This document shows, piece after piece, positions 24,560-35,794 of a stretch of 64,000 nt of DNA; the stretch's first letter is position 1; the number at the start of each line of letters is the position of its first letter. The DNA is from Benincasa hispida (lineage: Eukaryota; Streptophyta; Magnoliopsida; Cucurbitales; Cucurbitaceae), in the NCBI RefSeq assembly GCF_009727055.1, contig NC_052351.1, forward strand, positions 4,153,180-4,217,179, read 5' to 3'. Below the pieces are notes generated by a model, which made no database searches, was not told the DNA's origin, and saw only the letters and a list, made by a program, of their open reading frames with translations. Both the position numbers and the translations under genes were made by a program.

Positions 24560-24950
24560 NNNNNNNNNNNNNNNNNNNNNNNNNNNNNNNNNNNNNNNNN
24601 NNNNNNNNNNNNNNNNNNNNNNNNNNNNNNNNNNNNNNNNNNNNNNNNNNNNNNNNNNNNNNNNNNNNNNNNNNNNNNNNNNNNNNNNNNNNNNNNNNNN
24701 NNNNNNNNNNNNNNNNNNNNNNNNNNNNNNNNNNNNNNNNNNNNNNNNNNNNNNNNNNNNNNNNNNNNNNNNNNNNNNNNNNNNNNNNNNNNNNNNNNNN
24801 NNNNNNNNNNNNNNNNNNNNNNNNNNNNNNNNNNNNNNNNNNNNNNNNNNNNNNNNNNNNNNNNNNNNNNNNNNNNNNNNNNNNNNNNNNNNNNNNNNNN
24901 NNNNNNNNNNNNNNNNNNNNNNNNNNNNNNNNNNNNNNNNNNNNNNNNNN
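24560..24950. other. Assembly gap (391 N)
   Basis: Run of N inside the element C leader. Confidence 0.99.
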
Positions 24951-25390
24951 AAATATACATGTGATGTATGTTTATTTTATATGCCATAATATATGTCATA
25001 TAGTTTTAAAACCCACCATAGGTTATGCATTTAATTTCATGCATCATTTTATATTATAAGTGTTATAATATATTAGTATGCATGATTTAAATTAAATAAA
25101 GCATGCTCATGTATCATATAATATAAGAGTTATAATATATGTATGCATGCATTATAGCATATCCATACATCATTTATATTATAAATGCTATAATATCAGG
25201 TTGAATGTTTGTATCAAATGTATGCTATAGCTTAATTCATTACCTGTTTATATAAAAGTAATATATTAGTAACGAATGAACATTACATGAACCATGACAT
25301 TACTTTAGGTTAATTTATAATTGTTATAAATAACTTATGTATTTCTAGCTTGCAATGTTGGTTGGTTTTAATTGTTTCATTTCTTATAAG

Positions 25391-25754
25391 TGTTATAATA
25401 AATGAAATTAGGATTAAAATAAATAATAAAGAATTGTATGCAAACCTTAGGTTATAATCATTTGTTCAAAAGTGTATTAAAATTTGATTGAGATAGACCT
25501 ATTACGTTTCTAATAAGATTAGAAATTTAAGTTTAATCTTTTAAATCGATTTAATAGGATTAAATTGATTCCTGTTATAATAAATGAAATTAGGATTAAA
25601 ATAAATAATAAAGAATTGCATGCAAGCCTTAGGTTATAATCATTTTTTTAAAAGTGTTTTAAAATTTGATTGAGATAGACCTAAGATTACGTTTCTAATA
25701 AGAAATCTTAGTTTAATCTTTTAAATCGGTTTAATAAGATTAAATTGATTCCCA
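25391..25754 (+). repeat. Tandem duplication of a 183-bp unit
   Basis: Two adjacent copies beginning GTTATAATAAATGAAATTAG, at 25391 and 25574, ending in AGGATTAAATTGATTCC and AAGATTAAATTGATTCC. They differ by a few substitutions and a small indel. A single diverged version lies in the element E leader near 55260-55440, so the duplication is specific to C. Confidence 0.75.
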
Positions 25755-26100
25755 ATAAAAGATTAAATATGTAACAAATGTATCTATACATTTTGGGTTG
25801 TTTTTATCCTAGGAATGACGTGACAATCTTGTAGAACTACTTGTACATTTAGGCAGAGCAGCGAAACATCTTAAAGAGAGCGAGATCTGCGACTTAGTTT
25901 GTAACGAGTTTCTGTTTTGTAAGTTCCATATTTCTGACGATTGTCGTTTACGGCTGTTTGCTGCTGTCAAATTTGATCGTTGGAGGGTAGTTGGTTACAA
26001 CAAACACGCATGCGCACACACGTATAAACACACACACAACAACTCTTTTGAGCTTTCAAACATTTAGGATGACAGACACGTATATATGTATGGAATAATA

Positions 26101-26504
26101 ACAACCCTTTTGAGCTTTGAAGCATTTAGGATGAAGCTTTCATGTGTTTCTTGTAGGATTCTTCCCTTGTTAGACCTCTGCAGAGACTCTTGTTAAAACT
26201 ATTATTTATATTTCTTAGTTTAGTTGTTTTTGGGATTTAACTTAAGAATTTAAACTTTTCCCTAAGAAAGATTAAAATCATAATCAAGATTCGGGAAGAA
26301 ACTAACATAAATATCAAAAGTTCAAAGTTGAGTTCATTAAACAAAAGGGGTCTAATTTATTGGATGGACACAAATTTTAAAAATGAATATACAACAATGA
26401 ATTGACATCAAAAGTAATTAAAATGAAAATAAAATTACAAAGAGCGAACAGACGAGCATGATTTAAAAAATAGTGTAACTAAGATGTCCTAATACACATT
26501 GTAT
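26101..26504. other. GLP2 downstream flank
   Basis: No gene was found. The stretch at about 26200-26480 is similar to 36190-36450 downstream of GLP3 (TTAGCTTAAGAATTTA-like start, then GATGGACACA). It is therefore part of the duplicated GLP unit. Confidence 0.5.
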
Positions 26505-27310
26505 CTAAAACTTAGACTGAATTTTGGCCATTATAGTAGGATCAGTTTGAAAAGCCTTTGCAAGGATATTGGTTGGAATGTCGGGCTTTGATCCAAAAAT
26601 AACATTAGCAATAGTAATAACACCTGGATTTTGGCTACTCAAAGCTGCAATGGCAACTGCAGGGCCATAGCCGATGTTTTGTTGAAAGTGAACTAGTCCA
26701 ATGGGAAAGACGAAGACATCGCCCTTGTTCAATGTTTTGGTAATGAGACGGTTTTCTGGGTTGGAGGTGACAAAGCCCACCAAGAGTGTGCCTTCAAGGA
26801 CAGTCAAGATTTCAGTGGCACGAGGGTGGGTGTGGGGAGCGTTGATTCCCGATGGGGCATAGTCAATACGAACCATAGAGATACCAAGTGTGTTGAGTCC
26901 TGGGATTTGGACAACGTTGGCAGGAGTCACTGTAGAGCCAAAAGGGTTATTTGTGTCACCTACCACATTCAACCCACTCATGAAGAAGTCTTTGGCTTCC
27001 ACAACATTGGGATCCTTACAAACCGCACCATTCACTTTCACTGCACATCATAACAAAACCATATGGTATGACAAAATATTAGAAAAGTAGTTGCCAATAT
27101 TTGAAATATTAAAGAAAGTGATGGACTCCAAGTGCTATTAAAAGAGCCTACATACTAAGTAATTAAATTAGAATGTAAGCTAGAAATGACATACTAACCA
27201 GGATTGTTTGGATTTGCCACACAAAAATCTTGAAGTGGGCTAGAATCTGAAGCCAATGCAACGGAACTATATATAGCGAGAAAGGTGAGAAAGAAAACTC
27301 GAGCAGCCAT
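26505..27310 (-). CDS. GLP2: germin-like protein, intact, two exons
   Basis: Exon 1 is 27199-27310 and exon 2 is 26505-27040. The intron of 158 bp has GT (27198-27197) and AG (27042-27041), and the joined frame gives 215 residues ending TAG. The start ATG at 27310 gives a signal peptide ([20 protein letters not shown]). The N-terminus has the germin Cys pair C30 and C45. Box one [13 protein letters not shown] supplies metal ligands H107, H109 and E114, and box two [18 protein letters not shown] supplies H155. Length and layout match secreted plant germin-like proteins, which bind Mn in a cupin barrel, form hexamers in the cell wall and in some cases show superoxide dismutase activity. The specific activity cannot be told from sequence. 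A GTG at 27041 lies in the intron-exon joint and is not a real start. Confidence 0.93.
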
Positions 27311-27418
27311 CGTCTAATAATGGGGTTATTTCTTTTGAGAACCCAACTAGCTAGCTAGATGTTCTTTAATGGAATATATAATTTTTGTGGATGGATCAAC
27401 AAGAACCCAAAGAAGCGC

Positions 27419-27426
27419 TATTTATA
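27419..27426 (-). promoter_or_regulatory. TATA box of GLP2
   Basis: TATAAATA on the minus strand, about 110 bp upstream of the ATG. The same box at a similar spacing is present at GLP3 (37320-37327). Confidence 0.65.
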
Positions 27427-28106
27427 GGCTAGTAATTAATTGAAGGACGAGGGTTGAAGAATTTCTCAAACTTTAACGCAACACGTATTTCTATTTGAAA
27501 TTCTAAATTTATGGCTGTTTTCGTTATAATTTAATAAATTGTTTATTAACTTCGGGTTAGATGAAGACTGACATTAAGAGAGACTTAGTATTGTAGTGAT
27601 TAAAAGCATATATATGAATTATATATGGTCAAACACTTCATAATAAAAGTAAATGACAAATCTGACCTAGCTTTGTATGTCTTACGTCCAGATATATAAT
27701 TGTGTAGCAAATTGAGGATAAAAAATGTTTATTGTATAAATTAATTTCAAATAAATACCTCAGTTAAATAATCATAATAGAAGACAATTTTGAACTAGTT
27801 TTGTCCAATTCTTACTTGGAGATCATTTTTTTTAAAAATTATTATTATATGTAAATTGGAGGAACCAAATCTCTAACTATACCTCTCCGAAATTGATAGT
27901 ATAAATATTATATCAATTGAATTATGCTTATTTAAATAATTTTTTTTTTGAAAAGATATATTAAAGAAGTTATAATCATACACAACCACCATTTCAGGCC
28001 ACCAAAGTCCAACCAAATAAAAAAAAGAAAAAAAAAATCTCATTTTTCTAACATAAACCAAATGGAAATATAAAGTTTATATATAGCATCATATTATTTT
28101 CTTAGA
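27427..28106. other. GLP2 upstream region, non-coding
   Basis: AT-rich, with blocks shared with the GLP3 upstream region: GACTTAGTATTGTAGTGA at about 27583 and again at about 37600, TGGTCAAACACTT at about 27628 and 37666, and AATAGAAGACAATTTTGA at about 27776 and 38174. The GLP duplication therefore includes roughly 0.8-1 kb of upstream DNA. Confidence 0.6.
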
Positions 28107-28444
28107 AAAAAATAAGGTCACGTATTGAGTTTATTTATGACTAAAATTTAAAAATGGACCATACATTTTTTTGGGTTTGTTATGACCATCAGCATATTGA
28201 ATGAGTATGGCTTTCTTAGATTTGTTCCTTATGTTAGATAACTTCATATCCCCATGTGAACTTTAGGCTAATTATATCTCTCATTGTACCATTTGTATGC
28301 ATATACCTTAGGATGTGGGTTCATGGTCATGGATCTCTCGATCAAGAAATTAAAATAGATTTATTTCATGTTCAAATTTGACTTACATTAATATTGGTTT
28401 CAAATCGACATTAAAGATGGTGTACAATGTCGATTTAAAATCGA
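28107..28444 (+). repeat. 338-bp segment duplicated exactly at 29637-29974
   Basis: This stretch ends at TCGA before a single N. As far as I can read, the identical sequence restarts after the next single N at 29637. Two contigs that overlap by 338 bp have probably been left unmerged, with another contig placed between them. Confidence 0.85.
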
Positions 28445-28445
28445 N

Positions 28446-29345
28446 ATGAAATAGAAAAAGAGCTATGGTTTATATGTTTCATGAGATGAAATATTAAAAC
28501 TATAGGTTATAAATATAATATGATAAGTTGGTTATCATATTTATTTATAATAATATTAATTATTGGATAATTATCTTTTTTTCTATAATAACTAATTGAG
28601 TGGGAGGTTATTGGTGGTTTTATGGTAACCGTGAGATAAAAGAAAAAATGTTTTCCTAAATTTAGAAGAGTTGCTTAATTTGGAAAGTACTCATGGAAAG
28701 ACTATCAAGTGGAATCATTTCACTAAACGATAGTAAGTAAAAAGACTAAACGATCGTGGAGTGTTACTATACGATAGTTCACTCAGCTGGTCGTAGCTAA
28801 ACGATCGCAGGGTATTGTCTATACGATAGGTGCCTTTTTCTACACGATTGAGCATTCGTCTATACGGTAGACACCTCTCATGTCCCACTTGCTCAATCGT
28901 CTACTCGATTGTTGTTCCTCCGGTCTCTTCCTCTAACCAAGATCATATTGAGCCCACACTTCTGGATTCTCACACCGAGAATACCAAGGTAACTATTGTG
29001 GTGGTGTCCTCGCTCAACTCGATTGAGTTCGAGGTTTTGGAGGTCGTTCGTTGAGTGTTTGTGTAGTGGTTGCTGTTGATCGTGCTGTGTTGCAGTTTTT
29101 GTTTTCTAGCGTTCGTGTATTGCTGTCTTGGAGACTAATCGAGCATTCGTGATCGAGGGAATTTGAAGAATGGGTCTTCAAAGGTATGTATACTTTATCC
29201 CTTGATCTTATCTGAAAGCATCCTGTAATTTCATATTATGCATGACCTGTTAGTTTCCGTTTCTTGACTGTAATTATTTATGTTCAATTTCGTATGGAAT
29301 TTGGAATGATCATTCTGCTGCTCATGGAAATCCTCATGTCTGATT
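28446..29345 (+). repeat. 3' LTR of element B, right part (misplaced contig)
   Basis: It is collinear with 7409-8306 of the 5' LTR, from ATGAAATAGAAAAAG to CTGATTTCCTTCC. It includes the CTATACGATAG and AAACGATCG motifs. The LTR ends CC rather than CA. It is bounded on the left by a single N at 28445 and continues directly into the target duplication and element A. It belongs after 17106. Confidence 0.8.
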
Positions 29346-29350
29346 TCCTT
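29346..29350 (+). repeat. Target-site duplication ATTAC, right copy
   Basis: ATTAC follows the LTR B end. It pairs with 6232-6236. Confidence 0.8.
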
Positions 29351-29635
29351 CCATTACCAGATGCATTTATAGATGCAAAGAAAGTAACTAAGTCACATAT
29401 ACTAGCTGTAAATGTTCCATCGGAAATTGATATCCCAACACAACAAGTTGTCACTAATGAGTCTAGAATATGCCAAAAGCGTGGTAGACCAGTGGGTTCC
29501 AAAGATAAAAATCCTTGAAAACGAAAAATAATTAATAGTGAAAAAGACTTGGTTGAGGATGTAAATACCCATAAAGAAATCCTCGACATGATTAGTGAGG
29601 AAGGTGAAATACCTAAAGATAATAATGAGATTTCN
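29351..29635 (+). pseudogene. Element A pol, linker after integrase
   Basis: It continues element A coding from the insertion point: LPDAFIDAKKVTKSHILAVN, then VPSEIDIPTQQVV and KRGRPVGSKDKNP. This is the proline- and lysine-rich linker that precedes RT in this Copia lineage. A stop follows at 29516. The contig ends at a single N at 29636. The next part of the protein is at 31356. Confidence 0.7.
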
Positions 29636-29974
29636 AAAAAAATAAGGTCACGTATTGAGTTTATTTATGACTAAAATTTAAAAATGGACCATACATTTTT
29701 TTGGGTTTGTTATGACCATCAGCATATTGAATGAGTATGGCTTTCTTAGATTTGTTCCTTATGTTAGATAACTTCATATCCCCATGTGAACTTTAGGCTA
29801 ATTATATCTCTCATTGTACCATTTGTATGCATATACCTTAGGATGTGGGTTCATGGTCATGGATCTCTCGATCAAGAAATTAAAATAGATTTATTTCATG
29901 TTCAAATTTGACTTACATTAATATTGGTTTCAAATCGACATTAAAGATGGTGTACAATGTCGATTTAAAATCGA

Positions 29975-31354
29975 CATTAAAGACCTTTTATAACACGATC
30001 TTCAATGTCGGTTGTTAACCGACATTAAAGTCCAGAATTTTTGTAGCATTTTTGTGTTTTTTCTTCATCCTTCATCCAATTTTGGTTGATTTGTCTTCGT
30101 CATTGTCTTTGTCTACGTTCGTCTTCATCTTCACTTCTGTGTACGTTCATCTTCATCTTATGTCTGCATTTGTCTTATTTTTCCGTTGTGATGAGGAGTG
30201 AGAGTGAGACTCAGCGAGCGAGATCAAGAACTGAGGAGTGTGATGGGGAGAGACATCGAGAATCGGGGAGTGTAACAGAGAGCGAGAATTAGCGAGTGAA
30301 AGCAAGCGATGGAGAGCGTGACCGAGAATCAGGGAGTGCAATGGGGAGCGAGAGCGAGAATGACTTCAACCGGCAGACCCTTGTGCGCATCTGGGGTCGG
30401 GGCTGGAATCAGGAATTCTTTACACTGATTACCAATAGGTGAAGTGATAAGATAAATAAGGGCTGGTTTTACAAATAACATTCATGCCCAAAATAATAAA
30501 AGATATAACACATGGTAAATATATTAGGGATATGACACAAGATTAACACCATATATTATTAATAGTAACTATCCGTGATAGCCATATTGGTCAATGACTA
30601 AAAGGCCCACGAAGTCCATCATTTCGCGCCTCTGCTTCCAGTTTTCTCAAATTGAAAGCAACTATCAGTGATAGCCATTGATTCCTACTATCAGTTACTA
30701 TCACTGATAGCTGCTATTGATGATTAACTTTTAATTTGAGAAATATTAATACAACCTTAAAATAGTAACACTTGAAATATTAATTTTCAATTTGTTATCA
30801 ATTATTAGTGGCTATCATTGGTACACTTTCATCAATTGGAATCAACCTTGAAATATTAATACTTAAGACTATGAATGATTATAATGGATAGACTTTTATA
30901 AGTAGTTATCAACATTGAAAGGAAACTATCAACTTTCAAAGATTAACATTTAAAGTTATAAGTGATATAGAAGTCTATCAATGAGAGGTCTATAAGTAAC
31001 TATCACCGATATCTATCTAAGTCATATCACCAATATCATTAATATCATTCCCTTAATTGATATATTCCTAAGTTATATCATTGATATGTGTATATCACTG
31101 TGTCAGTAGCTATCACCGATAGCTTTTAGTAGTGGCTATCAATGATAGCTTTCATCAAACGGAATCGACTTTTATATCATTAATATCATCGATTTATGGA
31201 TATCACCTAATTTTTATCACGATATCATTAATATCACTTATATTGTGGTTATCGGTGATAGCTTCTATTACTGATAGATAACATGTTATTAGAGATAACT
31301 TTTGTCATTTCTTTTTACCATCAAATAACATGCTATCTTTGATAGCTTCTATCA
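29975..31354. other. Non-coding contig with purine-rich and GATAG-repeat tracts
   Basis: After the CACTA-like end, 30055-30170 is pyrimidine-rich and 30190-30360 is a degenerate GAGCGAGAAT-type purine tract. From 30560 to 31354 it is full of short palindromes around CTATCACTGATAG. A 68-codon open frame at 30086-30292 has no recognisable product. I see no supportable gene. Confidence 0.5.
30560..31354. repeat. Degenerate repeats of GATAGCTATCA / CTATCACTGATAG
   Basis: Many interspersed copies of TATCACTGATAG, CTATCACCGATAG and ATATCATTAATATCA. The motif is similar to the core of the MITE at 640-838, so this may be expanded or nested MITE material. It ends at a single-N contig join. Confidence 0.55.
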
Positions 31355-31355
31355 N

Positions 31356-32763
31356 AAGACTAGTTGCACAAGGTTTTTCACAAAGATCTGGTATTGATTT
31401 TGAGGAGTGTATTCTCCGGTTGTCGATGCAATTACATTAAAATATTTATTTGGCTTGACTATGTATAAAAGTCTTAATATGTATCTTATGGATGTAGTCA
31501 CAATATATTTACATGGATCTCTTGATAATGATATTTATATGAGAATCCCAGAAGGATTTAAGGTACCTGAAACATATATATCAAATTCGGGGGAATAGTA
31601 TTCAATAAAGTTACAGGTAACTATATGAATTAAAACAATTAGGACGAATGTGGTACAATCTCCTGAGTGGATATTTATTGAAAGAAGGATATCAAAATAA
31701 TCCAATATGTCCGTGTGTTTTTATAAAGGAATCACAATCAGGATTTGCTATTATAACTGTATTTGTTGATGACTTGAATATAATTGGAACTTCTGAAGAG
31801 CTTTCAAAGACAATAGAATATCTTAAGAAAGAATTTGAGATGAAAAATCCCGTAAAGATAAACTTTTACCTTGGTCTGCAAATTGAGCATTTAGTAGATG
31901 AAATAATTATTCATCAATCAACTTATACTGGAAAAATTTTGAAAAGGTTTTATATGGACAAAGTACATCCATTAAATATTCTAATGGAAGTCTGTTCATT
32001 GGATATAAGAAAACATATATTTCGACCTTGAGAAGATAATGAAGAACTTCTTGGTCCTGAAGTACCATCTCTTAGTGCAATTGGTGCACTTATATATCTT
32101 GCTAATAATACAAGACTAGATATTGCATTTTCAGTAAATTTATTAGCTAGATATAGCTCTTCTCCTACAAAAAGACATTGGAATGGAATTAAGCATATAC
32201 TCTGTTATCTTCGAGGAACAATCAATATGTGTTTGTTTTATTCAAATAAATCAAATTTTGATCTAGTTGATTATGCAAATTCTAGATATTTATCTAATCT
32301 ACACAAAGCTAGATCTCAAATAGGTTATCTGTTCATATATGGAGGAATTGCTATATCATGGTGATCGGTGAAACAGAATATAACAGCCGCTTCCTTAAAT
32401 CATGCTGAAATTCTTGCAATTCACGAGGCTAGTCAAGAATGTGTATGGCTAAGGTCAATGACTCAGCACATTCGTGAAATGTGTGGCTTGTCTTCTAATA
32501 AAAATCTTCCAACAATATTATACGAAGACAACACAGCTTGCATAGCCCAAATCAAAAGAGGATATATTAAAGAAGATAGAACAAAGCATATTCCATAGAA
32601 GCTTTTCTACACTCATGATCTTGAAGAAAATGACGATATCATTGTACAACAAATTTGTTCGAAGGATAACCTAACAGACTTATTTGCAAAGGTATTACCA
32701 ACCGCAACTTTTAAAAAATTGGTGCACAACATTGGAATGCAGCGACTCAAAGATCTTAAGTGA
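31356..32763 (+). pseudogene. Element A reverse transcriptase and RNase H
   Basis: RT begins mid-domain with ARLVAQGFSQRSGIDFEEC-like reading, then TLKYLFGLTMYKSLNMYLMD and VVTIYLHGSLDNDIYMRIPEGF. The active-site segment at 31755-31773 reads FVDDLNIIGT (YVDD family). NPVKINFYLGLQIEHL follows. After a TGA at 32029 comes the DIRKHIFRP-EDNEELLGPEVP region, where this lineage keeps about 100 residues up to RNase H. RNase H shows YANSRYLSN (Asp to Asn at the first catalytic position), LNHAEILAIHEAS and YEDNTACIAQ. The end VLPTATFKKLVHNIGM followed by QRLKDLK and TGA is typical. Stops occur at about 31596, 32029, 32362 and 32596. Confidence 0.8.
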
Positions 32764-32930
32764 TGTTTTCGTGAGGGGGAGTAAACATATTGTATTCTTT
32801 TAGGAGTATGTATTATATGAAATATGTATTTTTTTCCTTCACTAAGGTTTTTTCCTAGTAAGGTTTTAACGAGACATATTATGATATATATATTATATAT
32901 ATATATATATATTATATATATATAGGGCAT

Positions 32931-32942
32931 CTAAGGGGGGAG
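32931..32942 (+). other. Polypurine tract of element A
   Basis: CTAAGGGGGGAG just before the 3' LTR. A second purine run, GAGGGGGAG, lies at 32773-32781 close after the pol stop. Confidence 0.6.
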
Positions 32943-33315
32943 TATTATGAATATAATAAAAAAATAGATCCCATTGTTAGGTGTCCCAAAGCCATCGTTA
33001 GTTCTGTGTAACTTGCCACCCTTTTCTATTGTCCATGTGGCCTTGTAATTTCATGCTTGGTGTACATATAAGTCCACACCATTTACCACTTTCCTTAAAT
33101 TAGTGACATTCTGGTGGATTTACTTAAAATCACACATACATTGGTGAGAATTCCACTTCACTAATTTTTATATTATATTTTTAAATTTATTTATTTTATG
33201 ATTTTAGTTATTTATTATATATATTTTATATATTATAACTATTATTATATGAATATTTATTATATTATTATTTCTCAATATCATTGTTCCGTTGTGCTCC
33301 TTCAAATTTATAACA
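32943..33315 (+). repeat. 3' LTR of element A
   Basis: It starts TATTATGAATA, ends TTATAACA, and aligns with 3247-3579. The 5' and 3' LTRs differ by many substitutions and indels, consistent with an old insertion. Confidence 0.65.
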
Positions 33316-33573
33316 ATAATTAATTGAAATAATATAATAATAAAAAAAAGAAAATTAGACCAAATGCTTAATTGTAACAGTAAACATGTTTAATGTTATT
33401 GATAATACTGGGACACAAACATAAAGATTCCAAAATTTGAAAAAGCCAAGATATAGTTGCGGCGCGAGAATAATTAATTGAGAGCGCATTTTAATTAGTT
33501 AACTAGGAACTTCGGGTTGAATGTTCCAAAATAGGGTTCTGTAAAAAAGATCTCGTCTGCTATTCGTTAAAGG

Positions 33574-33961
33574 TTGATACCCTAAATCTTGTAGGGTCCT
33601 ATAGTCTGTAGAACTTTGTATTGAACAAACCTCCTTATGCTGATAATAATATATTGATATTTTTATCACCTTTTGCTCTATAAAATATGTGATATTTTAG
33701 TTGCATAACCACAAACTAATAAACTTAACATCCAAGGTTATCGTTGTAACTTGAACATGTATGTGGAGACACTACAGGTGGATCATTTGTTTAAGTAATA
33801 CCTTAATGTTCTTAGTAGATGTATAAAGGCTAGGTAACTTATTCCTGCGTTCGATTATTACAAGTATGGACCCATTTTGTTAGGTGTTACAAATATTGTT
33901 AAAGTGCTACAAATGATTGATCCTGATCATTTTCATGTATCTAGACATGCGAGTGGGGATA
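33574..33961 (+). repeat. LTR of family C, left part
   Basis: It begins near GTTGATACCCTAAATC and contains CTGTAGAACTTTG, AACATGTATGTGGAGAC and GGTGGATCATTTG. These positions match the left half of LTRs B and E (GCATGTATATGAGATATACAAGTGGATCATG). It is cut by a 100-N gap. Confidence 0.55.
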
Positions 33962-34061
33962 NNNNNNNNNNNNNNNNNNNNNNNNNNNNNNNNNNNNNNN
34001 NNNNNNNNNNNNNNNNNNNNNNNNNNNNNNNNNNNNNNNNNNNNNNNNNNNNNNNNNNNNN
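33962..34061. other. Assembly gap (100 N, size probably nominal)
   Basis: A run of exactly 100 N, the usual placeholder for a gap of unknown size. Confidence 0.98.
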
Positions 34062-34210
34062 AAACAATATATCCACTCTGTATATCTAATTCTTGCATTA
34101 TACTAAAACCATCACTAATACAAGAAAGAATCATCAGATTCTGGTTTTATTTTATTATTAAGGACGATGGGTTTGGAACATGGAATCATGCGTTATGACA
34201 ATAACTGTTG

Positions 34211-35794
34211 TGTTTGCTCCCCATAGATATGATCGCGAAATGATGATGCGTTAAATCTTAGCATGCAATGACCACGCGTTCCTATCACAAGTTTTCTTAC
34301 CACTTACGCCAAGTAATAACACAAATGCAAGTTTCTTGGGTAATCGAGGTCGAACAGGGGGACTTGTCACTCAATAATTTGTGAAGCGATGTGTTTGATG
34401 GCAATGAATAAGAATAAAAAATAAACGAAGAAGGTTTAAATGTTTTACACAACTACACCTACTCCTAACTAAACAGAATTAAGCAATAGAAGACTTGCAA
34501 TGAGAATAAGTACAGACATTAACAATCAATAACGCATAGTAATATTTTACTATCTTAAATCACCCGAGTAATCCAACTCGTTGCACTAAGCATCACACCT
34601 CTAGGTGGTCAGCCGCATGACTATATTCCTATAGTGTATAGTTGGTCGAGCATAAGATGTGCCTATCTCTAGGAACAATACGAACCATGCTTAGTACGTT
34701 CCATCCCTTTACCTTCTCAGGCAGTTAGACCGCGGCTTACTTAACTCATAGACAAGTAATCAACATCTCATAGACAGGCGTTGCCACAGCCTTTCAACCC
34801 AGCAAAGAGGATTAACTCACTATACTCGCACAACACACACCTCTCGGTGGTTACTACATGTGTCCTATCTCTAGGCTACACAATTGATCATACGATTGAC
34901 TTTGATAAATAAACGCTGAAGATAAATTATGATAGAGATGAAGATGATGAAGAAGACGTGATGGAGGAAGTAAGATTTGCATTGTCACAAAATACTTACT
35001 ATCTCAAGCTAAAATGTAATACAACAAAGATCAGAAGGGAGATGAAAGGACTCTGCGTCAAGGCTGCCAGTGGGGTCATGGATGAATGGTAGAGATGTCT
35101 CTCCGAGCTCTATATTTGAACGAATGCTCCGATTGTCACTCGGTCTGGGTTATGAAGATGAAAGAATTCTCACTGGAAATCTCTCTCTAGCTCTCATCTG
35201 TGATCATAAACTTCTGCCTTGAGCAAGAAGCTCGGATGTCTTAGAATGAAGGTCTCAACGGCTATTTTAATAGAGTTTGACATCAACAGCTGTAATGATG
35301 AAGGTATGTCACTGTGCTTTTGTCGCGGTATAGGCATTGTCACCTTGTCCTTATCTTGTTGATACTCCCAAGGTATAGTCTGAGCTTAATTAGCTGAAGT
35401 TACAAATGCGTTCTACCCATCTGGCGATCTTCATATTTGGTTGTCACTCCGTGGCCGCCAATCTCTATTTATTCACCTGTGTTCTCCAATGCGTTGGACG
35501 CATGCGTTTACCCGAACTTCCGTATGTTGGACGCATGGGTTGCCGTTTGCGTTCGTCTTTTACGGTCTCTGGCTTCAGCGCATGCGTTTGATCTGTGGGT
35601 AGCTACAAAATAAACACTTTGGCATAGAATGAACACAAATATTGGGTCAGTGAGGTTTTAGGTGCTTATCGATGCAAAAACTCGATTTTCACAAATTCCT
35701 AAGTAATAATCACTGCGTTTTCTACCTGTTACCCTCATGAATTCTAAATAAAAGGCCTATAATTGGCATTTCTGCAAATTATCACTCTAAAACA
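34211..35794 (-). repeat. LTR of family F (Gypsy-like), inverted
   Basis: On the minus strand it starts near TGTTTTAGAGTGATAATTTG, followed by GCAGAAATGCC and AGGCCTTTTATTTAGAATTC. This parallels 62645-62720. Further shared phrases include ACGCCTGTCTATGAG and AACTGCCTGAGAAGGTAA. The bases flanking the ends (TGTTG at 34206, TGTTT at 35795) could be a 4/5 target duplication of a solo LTR inserted in LTR C. No coding is seen. A short open frame at 35406-35591 is not a gene. Confidence 0.55.

Larger units (their letters stand above)
23607..26100 (+). other. Leader of element C, non-coding, with gap
   Basis: It holds an ACGATCGT-type palindrome array at 23930-24390, the phrase CAAGACCCGGTTCACTTGTT, and an assembly gap. 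After the gap it has the block conserved with leaders B and E (ATACATGTGATGTATG at 24954). Repeated TATTATAAGTGTTATAATAT units follow. No gag is seen, so the rest of the element is missing here. The right boundary before the GLP2 downstream region is uncertain. Confidence 0.55.
28330..30046. mobile_element. Probable CACTA-type transposon terminus
   Basis: Ignoring the inserted contig at 28445-29974, the sequence has subterminal repeats of the form TCGACATTAAAG and TCGGTTGTTAACCGACATTAAAG-like. It then ends in CCAGAATTTTTGTAGC at about 30031-30046. On the minus strand this reads GCTACAAAAATTCTGG, one or two bases from the CACTACAAAAA-type ends of plant CACTA elements. The partner end and a 3-bp target duplication were not found, and no transposase is seen. 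Confidence 0.45.

Noticed and set aside
27039..27041. GTG start for GLP2 exon 2 as an intron-less gene
   Set aside because: The splice-joined model gives a signal peptide and the conserved Cys pair, and the GTG sits on the acceptor site.
30086..30292. 68-codon open frame with a hydrophobic start
   Set aside because: It spans a pyrimidine-rich then purine-rich simple tract, and its composition explains its openness.
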